This document shows positions 24,881-33,391 of a DNA stretch of 63,993 bases, in pieces; positions within the stretch are counted from its first letter, which is position 1; the number at the start of each line of letters is the position of its first letter. The notes beneath the pieces are model-generated. The model did no database searches. It had not been told where the DNA came from and was given only the letters and a program-made list of their open reading frames with translations. The DNA is from Streptomyces typhae (GTDB lineage: Bacteria; Actinomycetota; Actinomycetes; Streptomycetales; Streptomycetaceae): the NCBI RefSeq assembly GCF_009755605.1, contig NZ_WPNZ01000038.1, positions 1 through 63,993 of the forward strand, given 5' to 3'. Both the position numbers and the translations under genes were made by a program.

Positions 24881-25249
24881 GTGCTTGAGGGCGTGCTCAT
24901 CGCCGAAAGCCTGCGTGTTGGGACCGAGATGAACAGGATTTCGCTGCAGGTCACCAAGATTGCGCGGATCGAAGTGGCCACCACGGCGCCCGGCCAGCCC
25001 CGGCAGTGGACCCTCCTGGACTTCGCCGCCGCGGAAGCCGACGCCGAGTCGCTTGCCGAGCAGATGGCAGCCCCTCTCGCTCCGACGGGAGGCTGGTACG
25101 TCAACTACAACACGGCCACCGAGGCGTTTGTGATCTTCCCCGGCAAGATCTTCCGATACCCGCGCGGCCAAGCCGAGGGCCGTCGGTCAGCCGAGACCCA
25201 CGGACGATCCATCGGCATCCCCGAGCCGCAGCTGGACTGGCAGGACTGA
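24881..25249 (+). CDS. Conserved small protein of unknown function next to DUF6177
   Basis: GTG 24881 has GAGGAGG upstream at good spacing. The 122-residue product starts MLEGVLIAESLRVGTEMNRI and looks like a compact alpha/beta protein with a GGWYVNYNTATEAFVIFPGK strand pair. It ends with acidic residues. It sits directly after the DUF6177 gene, as similar genes do in other toxin loci, so it may be another immunity or accessory protein. No motif identifies it. Confidence 0.5.
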   Translation: MLEGVLIAESLRVGTEMNRISLQVTKIARIEVATTAPGQPRQWTLLDFAAAEADAESLAEQMAAPLAPTGGWYVNYNTATEAFVIFPGKIFRYPRGQAEGRRSAETHGRSIGIPEPQLDWQD

Positions 25250-25284
25250 CCCCTCACTCAGAACGAGCCGCACCTATTGGAGCA

Positions 25285-26487
25285 TCAGGGACCAGGCTCG
25301 GTCGCGATTCCGTGGTAGTCGCCCAGGGAAGTGGATGGCTTCTGAAGCGCAAACCTCAGTGCTGCTTCGCTGAGCTGAATCGATTCCATGAGGTCGTCGT
25401 GGAAATTGGGCGGGAGTGATCCTCTGCCGAGCCCGGCATCGTAGGCAATGGTGCGAAGCGGCCATGCCGTATTCGCATCCAGATGGCCGGCGCATGAGCG
25501 GTGAGCGAGAAGGTCGCGGGCGACATACGCGTCGGCGTGCTCTCTGGCCTCGTTCGCGAGCATGCTGACGACGCGTTGACATGCCTTTGTGTCGCCCGCG
25601 AGGTCTACGGCGCACAGGCCGAGCCGGGCGCGGAAGGCAGCGTGTTCGTGCTCGGAGTCGTCGTTCCCGGTGAGATACCGGTCCACCAAGTCGGTGAGGC
25701 CCGGACCGATGGCCTGCCCGGCTCGGGACCGGCAGAGCAGAGTCAAGGTGGCGGCGACCGCTTCTTCCCACGGTGTTGGGGTGTCGGAGGCCGCCAGCAG
25801 GGTCAGGGCCTGGTCGTGTTCGCCCGCCGTGCTGTGGGCGAGGACCGTGATCTGGCGTCCGTCCAGGAGCCGTTGGCCGATGGCCTTGTGCTGACGGGCG
25901 TGGTGGAGGGCTTCGGGCCAGCGGCCGGCTTGGGCGAGAGCCCGGGTGCCGTCCGCGAGCAGGACCGACCACAGCCACTTCGTGATCTCGCGGTGGTCCT
26001 CCGCGCTGGCGGTGAGGTCCTGGAAGGTGACCGTGAAGCCGTCGACGACCCTGTCGGTCTGGGACTTCGCCGCGGTGTACAGCTGCTCGAAGAGCCGGTG
26101 GGCGACAGCCCCTCGACCGTCGCGTATCAGCAGCCGCCCGATGTTGATCAGCGGCTGTAGTGCGAGTTTCGCGGTGGCCGCGTCGAAGGGCCGGGCCTTG
26201 AGGAAGAGTGTGGCCTGCCGCGTGCACAGTTCCTGTGCGAGTGTGGGCAAGCCACAGTCGCTGGCGGTCAGAGCTGCCAGGTTGTGAGCCTGGGCGGCGC
26301 GTAGGAGCGACTGATCGGAGCCGTCGCGGTGGGTGGCGTGGGCCCGAGTGCGGATCTGTTCCAGGCGCACTTCCAGGGGAGGGCAGGGCGGCCTGCTGCG
26401 CGGGATCAAGGGGAAGCGCCGGGCGGCCGTCTCGCAGGAGTCCGGTGGTGGCGCGCCGTACGGAAGGTGGGGTGTGCTCACGGTCAC
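25285..26487 (-). CDS. Helical repeat (TPR-like) protein at the end of the FxLD lanthipeptide cluster
   Basis: GTG 26487 is preferred for GGGAGG six bases upstream; 26529 opens the longest frame. The 400-residue protein is almost wholly helical, with repeated A-x3-L-A and W-x2-A patterns typical of tetratricopeptide-like solenoids (for example LADGTRALAQAGRWPEALHH). No catalytic motif is seen. Proteins like this often follow the FxLD-type methyltransferase in actinomycete lanthipeptide clusters. Its role is unknown. It remains open although its neighbours in the cluster are broken. Confidence 0.55.
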   Translation of the reverse strand: MTVSTPHLPYGAPPPDSCETAARRFPLIPRSRPPCPPLEVRLEQIRTRAHATHRDGSDQSLLRAAQAHNLAALTASDCGLPTLAQELCTRQATLFLKARPFDAATAKLALQPLINIGRLLIRDGRGAVAHRLFEQLYTAAKSQTDRVVDGFTVTFQDLTASAEDHREITKWLWSVLLADGTRALAQAGRWPEALHHARQHKAIGQRLLDGRQITVLAHSTAGEHDQALTLLAASDTPTPWEEAVAATLTLLCRSRAGQAIGPGLTDLVDRYLTGNDDSEHEHAAFRARLGLCAVDLAGDTKACQRVVSMLANEAREHADAYVARDLLAHRSCAGHLDANTAWPLRTIAYDAGLGRGSLPPNFHDDLMESIQLSEAALRFALQKPSTSLGDYHGIATEPGP

Positions 26488-26548
26488 GGTCTGCCTCCCG
26501 TTCGGGGCTGCCCGGTGCCGATCGATCACCGGCGGCGGTCGCTCGGCA

Positions 26549-28618
26549 TCACCAGGCGACGGTCAGTGTGGTGTCCGGTTTGTGGATCCGGGTCCCCTCC
26601 GGCAGCTTCTCGGTCGGGGTGTCGGCGGGGTGAGCGGTGATGGCGGGCTGGGTGGGGCGTTGCTTGTTCCAGCGGTGCAGCAACTCGACGGTGTGGGCGG
26701 CAAATGTGGCGGCCTCGGTTCCGTACGCGATCACACCCAGCTCCTCGGACTGGTCGCCAGCGGAACGCAGGGCGAGGTAGGCGAGGGTGCTGGAGCCGTT
26801 GTGCAGGGTGGCACCCGACCAGCGCATGGCCGGTGGGACCAGCCCGCGCTGGTGGGCTTGGGCACCGACGGAGAGTCGGCCGAAGTGGTGGGTGGTGGTC
26901 GCCAGCCACAGGTCGAGGTGTTCGACTGGGTCGGTGTCGCCGACCGTGATGCCGGTCCATACCTCGTGTGAGGGGTGAGTGAGCGCCTGGCTCAGTCGGC
27001 TGACGTCGGGTTCCTCATCGGAGGCGAGGTTGAGGGTGACATCGTCGGCCAATTGCATGGAGCGTCCGGCGGAGTCGGAGGCTCCGCGGAGGGGGACGAA
27101 GCCACACACCTTCGCGGATGCGCTGGTCAGGTGGTCCGGGGCCTGGCGGTCGAAGGCGACGGAGCGGGTCAGTCCGGATTAGTGCAGGCGCAGCGGTACC
27201 ACCATGCGGCCGGTGGGGGCGAGTTGCTGCCACCAGGCGACGGGGATGTCCCAGGCTCCAGCGGTGACGATGATCCGGTCGTACGGAGCCCGGTCCGGGT
27301 GGCCGAAGGCACCGTCGGCGCACACCACCTCGACGCGTTCGTATCCGGCTGTGTTGAGCGCGGTGCGGGCGCCTGCGGCGAGGTCTTCGTCGATCTCGAT
27401 GGTGACGACCGCGCCGGTGGGGCCGACGAGTTCGGCAAGCAGGGCGGCATTGATGCCGGTGGCCGCGCCGATCTCCAGGACCCGCTGTCCGGGGCGTACG
27501 TCGAGCTGTTCCAGCATGGAGGCGACCATGTTCGGGTGCGACGCGGAGGACAGTGCGCTGCCGTCCTCGGCGCGCTTGGTCACCACCACCTGGGGCGCGT
27601 AGGCGGTGACCAGGTCCGTGCCGGGCAGGAACAGGTGCCGCGGGACGGTGTTGAAGGCGGCTTCGACCGCCGGGGTACTGAACGTGCCGCGGCCGCGGAG
27701 GTAGTCGACCAGGCCTGCCCGCAGCCGGGCAGCTTCGTGGTCCTGAGTGGTGTCGGTGGTGTTCACTTCGGTCACCTTAGTGATGTGATCTTGCGCTGGT
27801 TTGCGGCTTCGGCCGTGTGCCGAGGCAGGTTCTCGGTGGAAGACGGCCTCCACGGCTGCGCCAGCGATGAGCGCCTGTTGACGTGCGGGTATGCCCGCCC
27901 GGTTCCACGCGAACAGGAGGTGATGGGCAAGCACTGCGCGCAAGCCGCGGGTGAGGTGCCCGGTGTGCGCCAGCTCGGCCAGAGCCGTTCCCGTCGCGCG
28001 GAAGGCCTCCGGCCATGCGAGCGTCCAGTCGATGCGGTGAGCGCGGGTGGTCAGCAGCCACCGCACGCCGTCGGTCTCGGTGTCCGTGGGTGGCCGGTCG
28101 GTCGTTCGGTGGGCGGCGACCTGGGCGAAGATGTCACCCTGCTCGTACCAGTCCTGGTCGGCGCCGCGCAGCAGGGCGCAGGTCAGCAGCACACCCTTCT
28201 CACTACGGTGTCGGTCACCGAACTTCCGCAGGTGGTGCAGAAGATGATGACTGTCTGCACGGAACAGGCGGTGGGCGGCGTCCATGCCGTGGGGCCCGCC
28301 GAAGGCATGGGTTTCAGGTTCGTACAGGGTTGCCGCCCAGCCCTCGATGACATCGTCGGCGAACAACTTGTGCGTGATCTCGCCGATGGTTGACCGCGCG
28401 GTCTCGTCCTGGCCAAGGCGGGGCTGGTAGCGGATGCGCCAGCAGGTGTCCTTGCGGATGAACCACCAGCCAGCGAGAAGCCCGGCGCGCTCGGCCTGAG
28501 CGAGCTGCGGCCCGAGATGGTGGACGGCCATCTGCTCGGCGGCCGGTCAGTCGGGGCACCAAAGGCTCATCTGCTGCCAGCCGTGCTCGGGACGCTGCGG
28601 AGGGGGCAACGCGGTCAT
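26549..28618 (-). pseudogene. FxLD-system methyltransferase fused to a thiopeptide-type LanB-C domain, two in-frame stops
   Basis: Read from ATG 28618, 13 bp behind lanC, one frame spells the whole protein of about 690 codons. It is interrupted by TGA at 28549-28547 and TAA at 27181-27179. The first stop falls in LWCPD-stop-PAAEQMAVHHL, where relatives have Trp. The N-terminal half is the thiopeptide-type/SpaB-C domain (WWFIRKDTCWRIRY, EPETHAFGGPHGMDAAHRLF). The second half is a protein-L-isoaspartate methyltransferase-like domain with the SAM motif VLEIGAATGINAAL. Frame and similarity continue unbroken after TAA (LTRSVAFDRQAPDHL). Two open pieces remain, 27179-28531 and 26549-27109. The intact enzyme would methylate the FxLD lanthipeptide or its precursor. 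Confidence 0.75.
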
Positions 28619-28631
28619 TTTCAGCTGCCCT

Positions 28632-29909
28632 TCAGTTGATCAGCAGGCAGGTCTCCCACCCGCCCGTCCCGGTCGCCGCACTGTGCAGCACAGCCGCGAT
28701 CCCGGCGCGGCCCTCGATCAGCCCGATCTGGTCATCCGCGAGCCGCCCGCCCTCGGCGCTTTCCAACAGCGCCGTCAGCAGGTGCGGCAGGTGGTCGGCG
28801 AGGGCGCCGGAGCGCGCGTCGGCAGCGGCGTGGCGGGCCGTCGCGAACACCCCGGCCCACCCGTGGCACACCGCCGGATCGCTGAGCCGGGCAAGTTGCA
28901 CGGGGGCGGCCAGGCAGCGCGCCAGCGCGTCTTCGGCTCGTTCCTGGCGGCAGTGGTCGTCGGTGGCGATGGTGGCCAGTTGCAGGGCGCGCGCGATGCC
29001 CGGGGTGCCGTAGCACCACGACGGTCGCCGGGCACCCTCCTGGGCGGAGCGGCCCGCACGTACGTCGACTGAGGTGACGCGCTCGGGCCACCACGGTCCG
29101 GCTGGGCTGTCCTGACGCCATGCCTCTAGCCATGCGGTGATCTTCTCGATCGCCTCAGCATGGCCGTCCACCGTGATGCCCGCGCGTGCCGCGAGGGCCA
29201 CCAGCGCGAGCGGGCCGGCGATCCCGTGAGCCATGCCAAGGTCGGCATGGCCGCCCTCGACGGCCACTCGATCCCATCCGGACGGAACATCCCCGGTCCA
29301 CCAGCCAGGCACGCTGCCCTCGGCGTCGTCGCGCGCCGGGACCGGTTCGGTCAGCCGCACCATGTACTCCAGGACCTGCCGGAGCAGCGAACCATTCACC
29401 TTCCGGCGCAGCAGGTAGGCGCCCAGTCCAGCCATGCCGCGTACGAGGTCGAATTCGCTCAGCGGGGGCTGCGCGCCCGCGTCGATGCGTGTGTGGGCGA
29501 CCTGTAGCCGGGCGCGTACAAGCCTGGCGACGGCCAGGTCAAGCTGCTGCAGTTCTCGCTCGTAGCGGCCGGGGGCGGCTTCGAGCATGCCGAAGGCGAC
29601 GGCGGTCGCTCCGTACCACAGTCCGGCCCCGCCGCCGGCGCTGAGCGGTTCGCGAGTGGCGGCCTGAAGCCAGGCGTGCACCGTTTCGGTACCGCCGAGT
29701 CCGGCGCGGGCGCGCAGTCCGTGCAGGACGGCGACCCCGGCTGCGCCTTTGGACAGCGACTGGCCGCGCCAGCGCGGGCTGGACGGGCTGAGGTCGCCAT
29801 CGGTGTCGGAAGGTGGGGGCTCGCGCAGTGCGTCGGCCAGCCGTGCGGATACTGCGGCGGCCTCGTGGCGGAGCTGTGCTGGCAGTACGACAGCGGTGGC
29901 TGTGGTCAT
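28632..29909 (-). CDS. lanC: LanC-family lanthionine cyclase
   Basis: ATG 29909 overlaps the stop of the dehydratase fragment (ATGA), so the usual start near 30128 is ruled out. The 425-residue protein has the LanC zinc-site motifs: GMAHGIAG (about residue 225), SWCYGTPG with the first Cys (about 299), and AVCHGWAGVF with Cys-His (about 347). It would catalyse addition of Cys to dehydrated Ser/Thr in a class I lanthipeptide. The reading frame is intact, but both partner enzymes are broken and no precursor peptide is in the window, so it probably has no substrate here. Confidence 0.8.
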   Translation of the reverse strand: MTTATAVVLPAQLRHEAAAVSARLADALREPPPSDTDGDLSPSSPRWRGQSLSKGAAGVAVLHGLRARAGLGGTETVHAWLQAATREPLSAGGGAGLWYGATAVAFGMLEAAPGRYERELQQLDLAVARLVRARLQVAHTRIDAGAQPPLSEFDLVRGMAGLGAYLLRRKVNGSLLRQVLEYMVRLTEPVPARDDAEGSVPGWWTGDVPSGWDRVAVEGGHADLGMAHGIAGPLALVALAARAGITVDGHAEAIEKITAWLEAWRQDSPAGPWWPERVTSVDVRAGRSAQEGARRPSWCYGTPGIARALQLATIATDDHCRQERAEDALARCLAAPVQLARLSDPAVCHGWAGVFATARHAAADARSGALADHLPHLLTALLESAEGGRLADDQIGLIEGRAGIAAVLHSAATGTGGWETCLLIN

Positions 29910-30307
29910 CGCGAGGCTCCGTCCGCGGGCGCCGTGCGAGCCGACCAGGCCAGTGCCACGGCGCGCGCCGTCCGCTCGGCGCGCTGCTCGGAGTCGGGGT
30001 CGATGCCGATGCTGCGGATGTGATGCAAGTGCAGCAGCGACGCCAGTACCGATTCCGGCGATGGCACGTTTGGGTTCTGTTCCAGCCGGACGCTGTACGA
30101 GGCGGCGACGCGACGCCGGGCTTGCCACGCTTGGGCGATCAGGTCTCCGCCTTCCAGGGCCCGCAGGGCAGCGTGGTTGTCAGCGGGGTCGGCCAGGTGG
30201 ACGGCTTGGCGGACATCTTCGCGCACCAGCATTCCGGTCGATCGGCGAGGGCGGCGGCGCAGCAGCCGCCGCGTGCCTGCTGCGCGTCCGCCGGCGCCGC
30301 CTCGCAA
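29906..30307 (-). pseudogene. C-terminal remnant of a lantibiotic dehydratase (LanB)
   Basis: The last 115 residues match the C-terminus of LanB/thiopeptide-type dehydratases: QAVHLADPADNHAAL, then ESVLASLLHLHHIRSIGIDP and ARAVALAWSAR. Nothing upstream of about 30250 continues the protein; the frame start at 30307 has no start signal and the preceding residues are low-complexity Arg. About 900 residues of dehydratase and the leader peptide gene are missing. The gene was probably cut when the adjacent defence island arrived. The stop is coupled to lanC. Confidence 0.65.
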
Positions 30308-30519
30308 GGCCAGCCCGCTGACGGCCTTTCAGACGCCCTCTAACTCCCGACCACAGTTCGACCCTGACGGGAAACGGGGCTACAGGCCCATCGGCAGGAG
30401 ACCCGAGCCGACACAGGCCCCTCCCAAGCCTCCTCCGATCGCGGAACCGGGCGGCGACACCGCTGAGGAGGGCTGACTCAGCGGGCGCCAGCCGCACGGA
30501 ACAAGCTGTCGGCCACTGC

Positions 30520-33288
30520 TTACGCCTCGCCCTCAGACCCGTCCTCGGGCGTGGCCCCGATCGAGGCCGTCCCCGGATCGGCCTGTTCCGTGTCCTCCAT
30601 AGGCTCGGCGTACTTCGCGGCGAGCCGGGCGAGGTGCAGGGCTAGTGGAAGCTGGAGCGCGTTGGCATAGTCGTCCGGGAAGCGCTGCTGGTGGACGTAC
30701 ATGGCCCACTGCTCCGGAACGTCGCCTGCTTGGAGTGCCGCCATGCAGAGGTCCAAGATTTCGGGATTCCACGCTGGCGTACCTGGCATGCGTAGAGACC
30801 GTCCGGCTGCGTTCCGGTGCTCGGTGAACTTGCTGATGTCACGGGGGTGTCCGTGCTGGCTGGCCTTGTCTGAGGTGCTTTGGAAGAGACGATTGTCCGG
30901 CTGCGCGTCAGCGGGCACCCACAGGCCCTTGGCAACCCCGGCGCCCACGTCCCCGTCGGGTGCCCACCACTGCGGTGTCTCCTCCCGGTCGTGGCTAGCG
31001 ATGCGGACTACCCGCAGGCGGCGGCCGTGCGCGGCGAGCCGCTGAAGTGGTCCGGCACCCAGGCTCAGGCGGTCGACGGCCAGCCCGGGGTTGGTTAGCC
31101 ACGGCCAGCGCTGGCGGGTGTTCTGTGCGTGGGTGAGGACGAGGGTCGGCTCGCCACGCAACTTGTACAGCGTCTGCTTGACGAACAGGGCGGTTGCGTC
31201 CTCCTGCTGCTTCCGCGTCCTGAGATCTGTGCTGCGGATCTTTCCGGTGAGGCTGCGTAGCAGCTCGGGGTATGTCACCCAGTCCGACGTTTCCGCCGTA
31301 CGGCCGAGCACACAGTCCTGGCCAGGACGGATGAGTACGGCGATCGGGGTGAACTGCGGGTACTTGTTGCCACGGCTGACGTTGCGCTTGACGAGCCAGA
31401 ATGCGAGCTGGTTCAGGTCCTCCGGGATGGCCGCACCGAGTGAATGCTCGGGCAGGAACCGCGTGCCGAGCTGTCGCAGGCCATCGCTCCAGGCAGCCTT
31501 GGCCCGGTGCGGGTCCGAAACAGCCTCTGGCCTGGTGCCGTCCGGGTCCGGGAGGTCCAAGAACTGGCTGACCAGGCCGGCGTCAGCAAGCCCCACACGT
31601 AGCGCGGACTTGGGGTCCCTGGTGCGGCGCCGGAAGCCGTCCTTGCCCTCCAACTCGACGAATGCCAGCTGGGAATGCTTGCCCAGATCGGTCGCCCACG
31701 CGCGCATTGCGTCACGCACCGCACGCCGTCGCGCATCCATGGCGGCGTCCCACTCGTCGCCGCGCCGCAGAGTGCTGCCCTCACCCAGCGGGGCCACGAG
31801 TTCCCCGGCCCGCCGGACGTGGAGACGCACGGTCAGGTCGGGATGGTCCCACTGCCACAGGTCGGGGCCACCGGCCGTGCGGTGCTGTGCGAGGCCGAGG
31901 TTCTCCTCGGCAGCCGCGACCAGGTGGTCGCGCATGGTGTCGGTCTGGTGCAGCAGTACGGCGGTGAGCCCCGCAGGGCCGACGGCGCGCGCGAGAAGGG
32001 GGCGCCGTCGGGCGGCGTTGCGCGCCTGCCGCTCGGCATTCTCCCGGTCGATCCTCGCCTTGTCCTCGTCGGTGGCCTTCTTCGGCACGGAGGCGGTGGA
32101 CTCGAGCACGTTGTGCGGAGTCTGGCGCCGGATCCCGCTGCGCCGGGATGTGCTGACGCACATGAACTCGGGGGACAGCGCCGCCGTGGCCCACTCCGTC
32201 AGGCGCCGTCGCTCCTGCGGCGCGATTCCGGCCTGTACTCCGTGTCGTCCCATCATCGTGTGGTGCACCACTGCGGCGGTGACGCCGTACCGGCCGGTGA
32301 GCCAGGTCTCCGGCTCCTTGGCCATGAGATCGGGTGAGGGGAAGCGGGGGACGGCAGAGATCTGGTCCAGCATCCCCTCCGGCCCGCCCTGAACCCACGC
32401 GTAGCCCCCGGTCTGGGGCACCCAGCGCAGGCCACCGACCGCGAACCGTTCCGGGGCAGGTCCGTCGGGCACAAGGCTCTGGTCTGCCAGCAGGTAGACG
32501 GAGGCGCGTCCCCGCTGCGGCAGCCAGACGGGACCACGTACCCATCGTCGTACACCGGTGGAGAGGTGGATGCGGGGAGTCGGGTCGAAGGGCACGGTGC
32601 GCAGACAGATCCGGATGTACGCGGAGTAGTTCCACACCTTGGCTTTCGCACCACGTCCGGTGGGGTGCTCCAACGGCGGCCAGGAGACGAGCTCGGCCCC
32701 GGGAGCTCCTGCGTCCATCGCGACCTGCCGGAACGAGAGCCGCTCGCCGAAGTGCTCGTAGGCCGGTTCCTGGCGTGCGATGCGGGCGGCGAGGACCTCG
32801 GGCAGAAGCCGCCACAGGTGGTCGGCGGGCACGGCGGTGCCGCCGTCACCAACAGTCTGCTCCAGCATGTCGACGCTGAGGAGATCCCACTCCAGGCCGT
32901 CGATGTCCAGCAGGGAAGCGGTCTCCTTGACTTTGGCGTGGCCCTCGGGGCCCGGCTGCAGATCGCGCAGCCAGGCGTGGATGAAGGTGCTCATCACCGC
33001 CTTGGGATAGGGACCGTTCGCGTACAGCCAGGGTCGGCCGTCGTCGAGTGGGGCCCTCTTGGCCACGGACACCAAGTCGGGGGCGACGGCGGCGATCACC
33101 TGATTGAGCCGCTTGATGGGCACCGACACCTTGCCGCGGTCGCGCCGCTCGGGCTTGCCGTGCTGCCAGTGGTCCTTGAGAGGGTCTCGCCAGGCACGAG
33201 GGAAGGCGAGTGCGTAGTGGGGCATGAGGAAGGGATCGCCGCCTGGTGTGGGGACGAAAGCGGCGGGCTGGATGTGGTCGTAGGCCAT
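30520..33288 (-). CDS. pPIWI_RE family Argonaute-like protein
   Basis: The 922-residue protein carries the landmarks of the pPIWI_RE family as described by Burroughs, Iyer and Aravind. The N-terminal part with WLPQRGRASVYLL and IRICLRTVPF fits the family's X/MID-like region. The RNase H-fold module has LAFVELEGKDGF (about residue 543), RDPKSALRVGLADAGLVSQF, TRQRWPWLTN (about 727), then VRIASHDREETPQWWAPDG and AKGLWVPADAQPDNRLFQS. It ends with EQWAMYVHQQRFPDDYANAL and LPLALHLARLAAKY. The family is defined by conserved Arg and Glu residues and is predicted to use nucleic-acid guides or bind R-loops. It is the last gene of a four-gene operon, 103 bp behind the helicase gene. Confidence 0.85.
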   Translation of the reverse strand: MAYDHIQPAAFVPTPGGDPFLMPHYALAFPRAWRDPLKDHWQHGKPERRDRGKVSVPIKRLNQVIAAVAPDLVSVAKRAPLDDGRPWLYANGPYPKAVMSTFIHAWLRDLQPGPEGHAKVKETASLLDIDGLEWDLLSVDMLEQTVGDGGTAVPADHLWRLLPEVLAARIARQEPAYEHFGERLSFRQVAMDAGAPGAELVSWPPLEHPTGRGAKAKVWNYSAYIRICLRTVPFDPTPRIHLSTGVRRWVRGPVWLPQRGRASVYLLADQSLVPDGPAPERFAVGGLRWVPQTGGYAWVQGGPEGMLDQISAVPRFPSPDLMAKEPETWLTGRYGVTAAVVHHTMMGRHGVQAGIAPQERRRLTEWATAALSPEFMCVSTSRRSGIRRQTPHNVLESTASVPKKATDEDKARIDRENAERQARNAARRRPLLARAVGPAGLTAVLLHQTDTMRDHLVAAAEENLGLAQHRTAGGPDLWQWDHPDLTVRLHVRRAGELVAPLGEGSTLRRGDEWDAAMDARRRAVRDAMRAWATDLGKHSQLAFVELEGKDGFRRRTRDPKSALRVGLADAGLVSQFLDLPDPDGTRPEAVSDPHRAKAAWSDGLRQLGTRFLPEHSLGAAIPEDLNQLAFWLVKRNVSRGNKYPQFTPIAVLIRPGQDCVLGRTAETSDWVTYPELLRSLTGKIRSTDLRTRKQQEDATALFVKQTLYKLRGEPTLVLTHAQNTRQRWPWLTNPGLAVDRLSLGAGPLQRLAAHGRRLRVVRIASHDREETPQWWAPDGDVGAGVAKGLWVPADAQPDNRLFQSTSDKASQHGHPRDISKFTEHRNAAGRSLRMPGTPAWNPEILDLCMAALQAGDVPEQWAMYVHQQRFPDDYANALQLPLALHLARLAAKYAEPMEDTEQADPGTASIGATPEDGSEGEA

Positions 33289-33391
33289 GGCGGGGTGGGT
33301 CTCCGTTCGAATCGGGGAGAAGCGTCAGTGAGTGTCATTCCGATGCGCGAAAGTGCATCGATGCGCTGGCGCGGGAGTGCCGGCGGGGGCG

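Noticed and set aside
26975..28393. 472-residue plus-strand frame over the lanthipeptide methyltransferase
   Set aside because: The minus strand in this stretch encodes clear LanB-C and SAM methyltransferase motifs; the plus frame is a GC-rich shadow.
28547..28549. In-frame TGA read as selenocysteine or recoded stop
   Set aside because: No selenocysteine insertion structure or Sec machinery is seen, homologues have Trp here, and a second stop (TAA) occurs further on, so decay is simpler.
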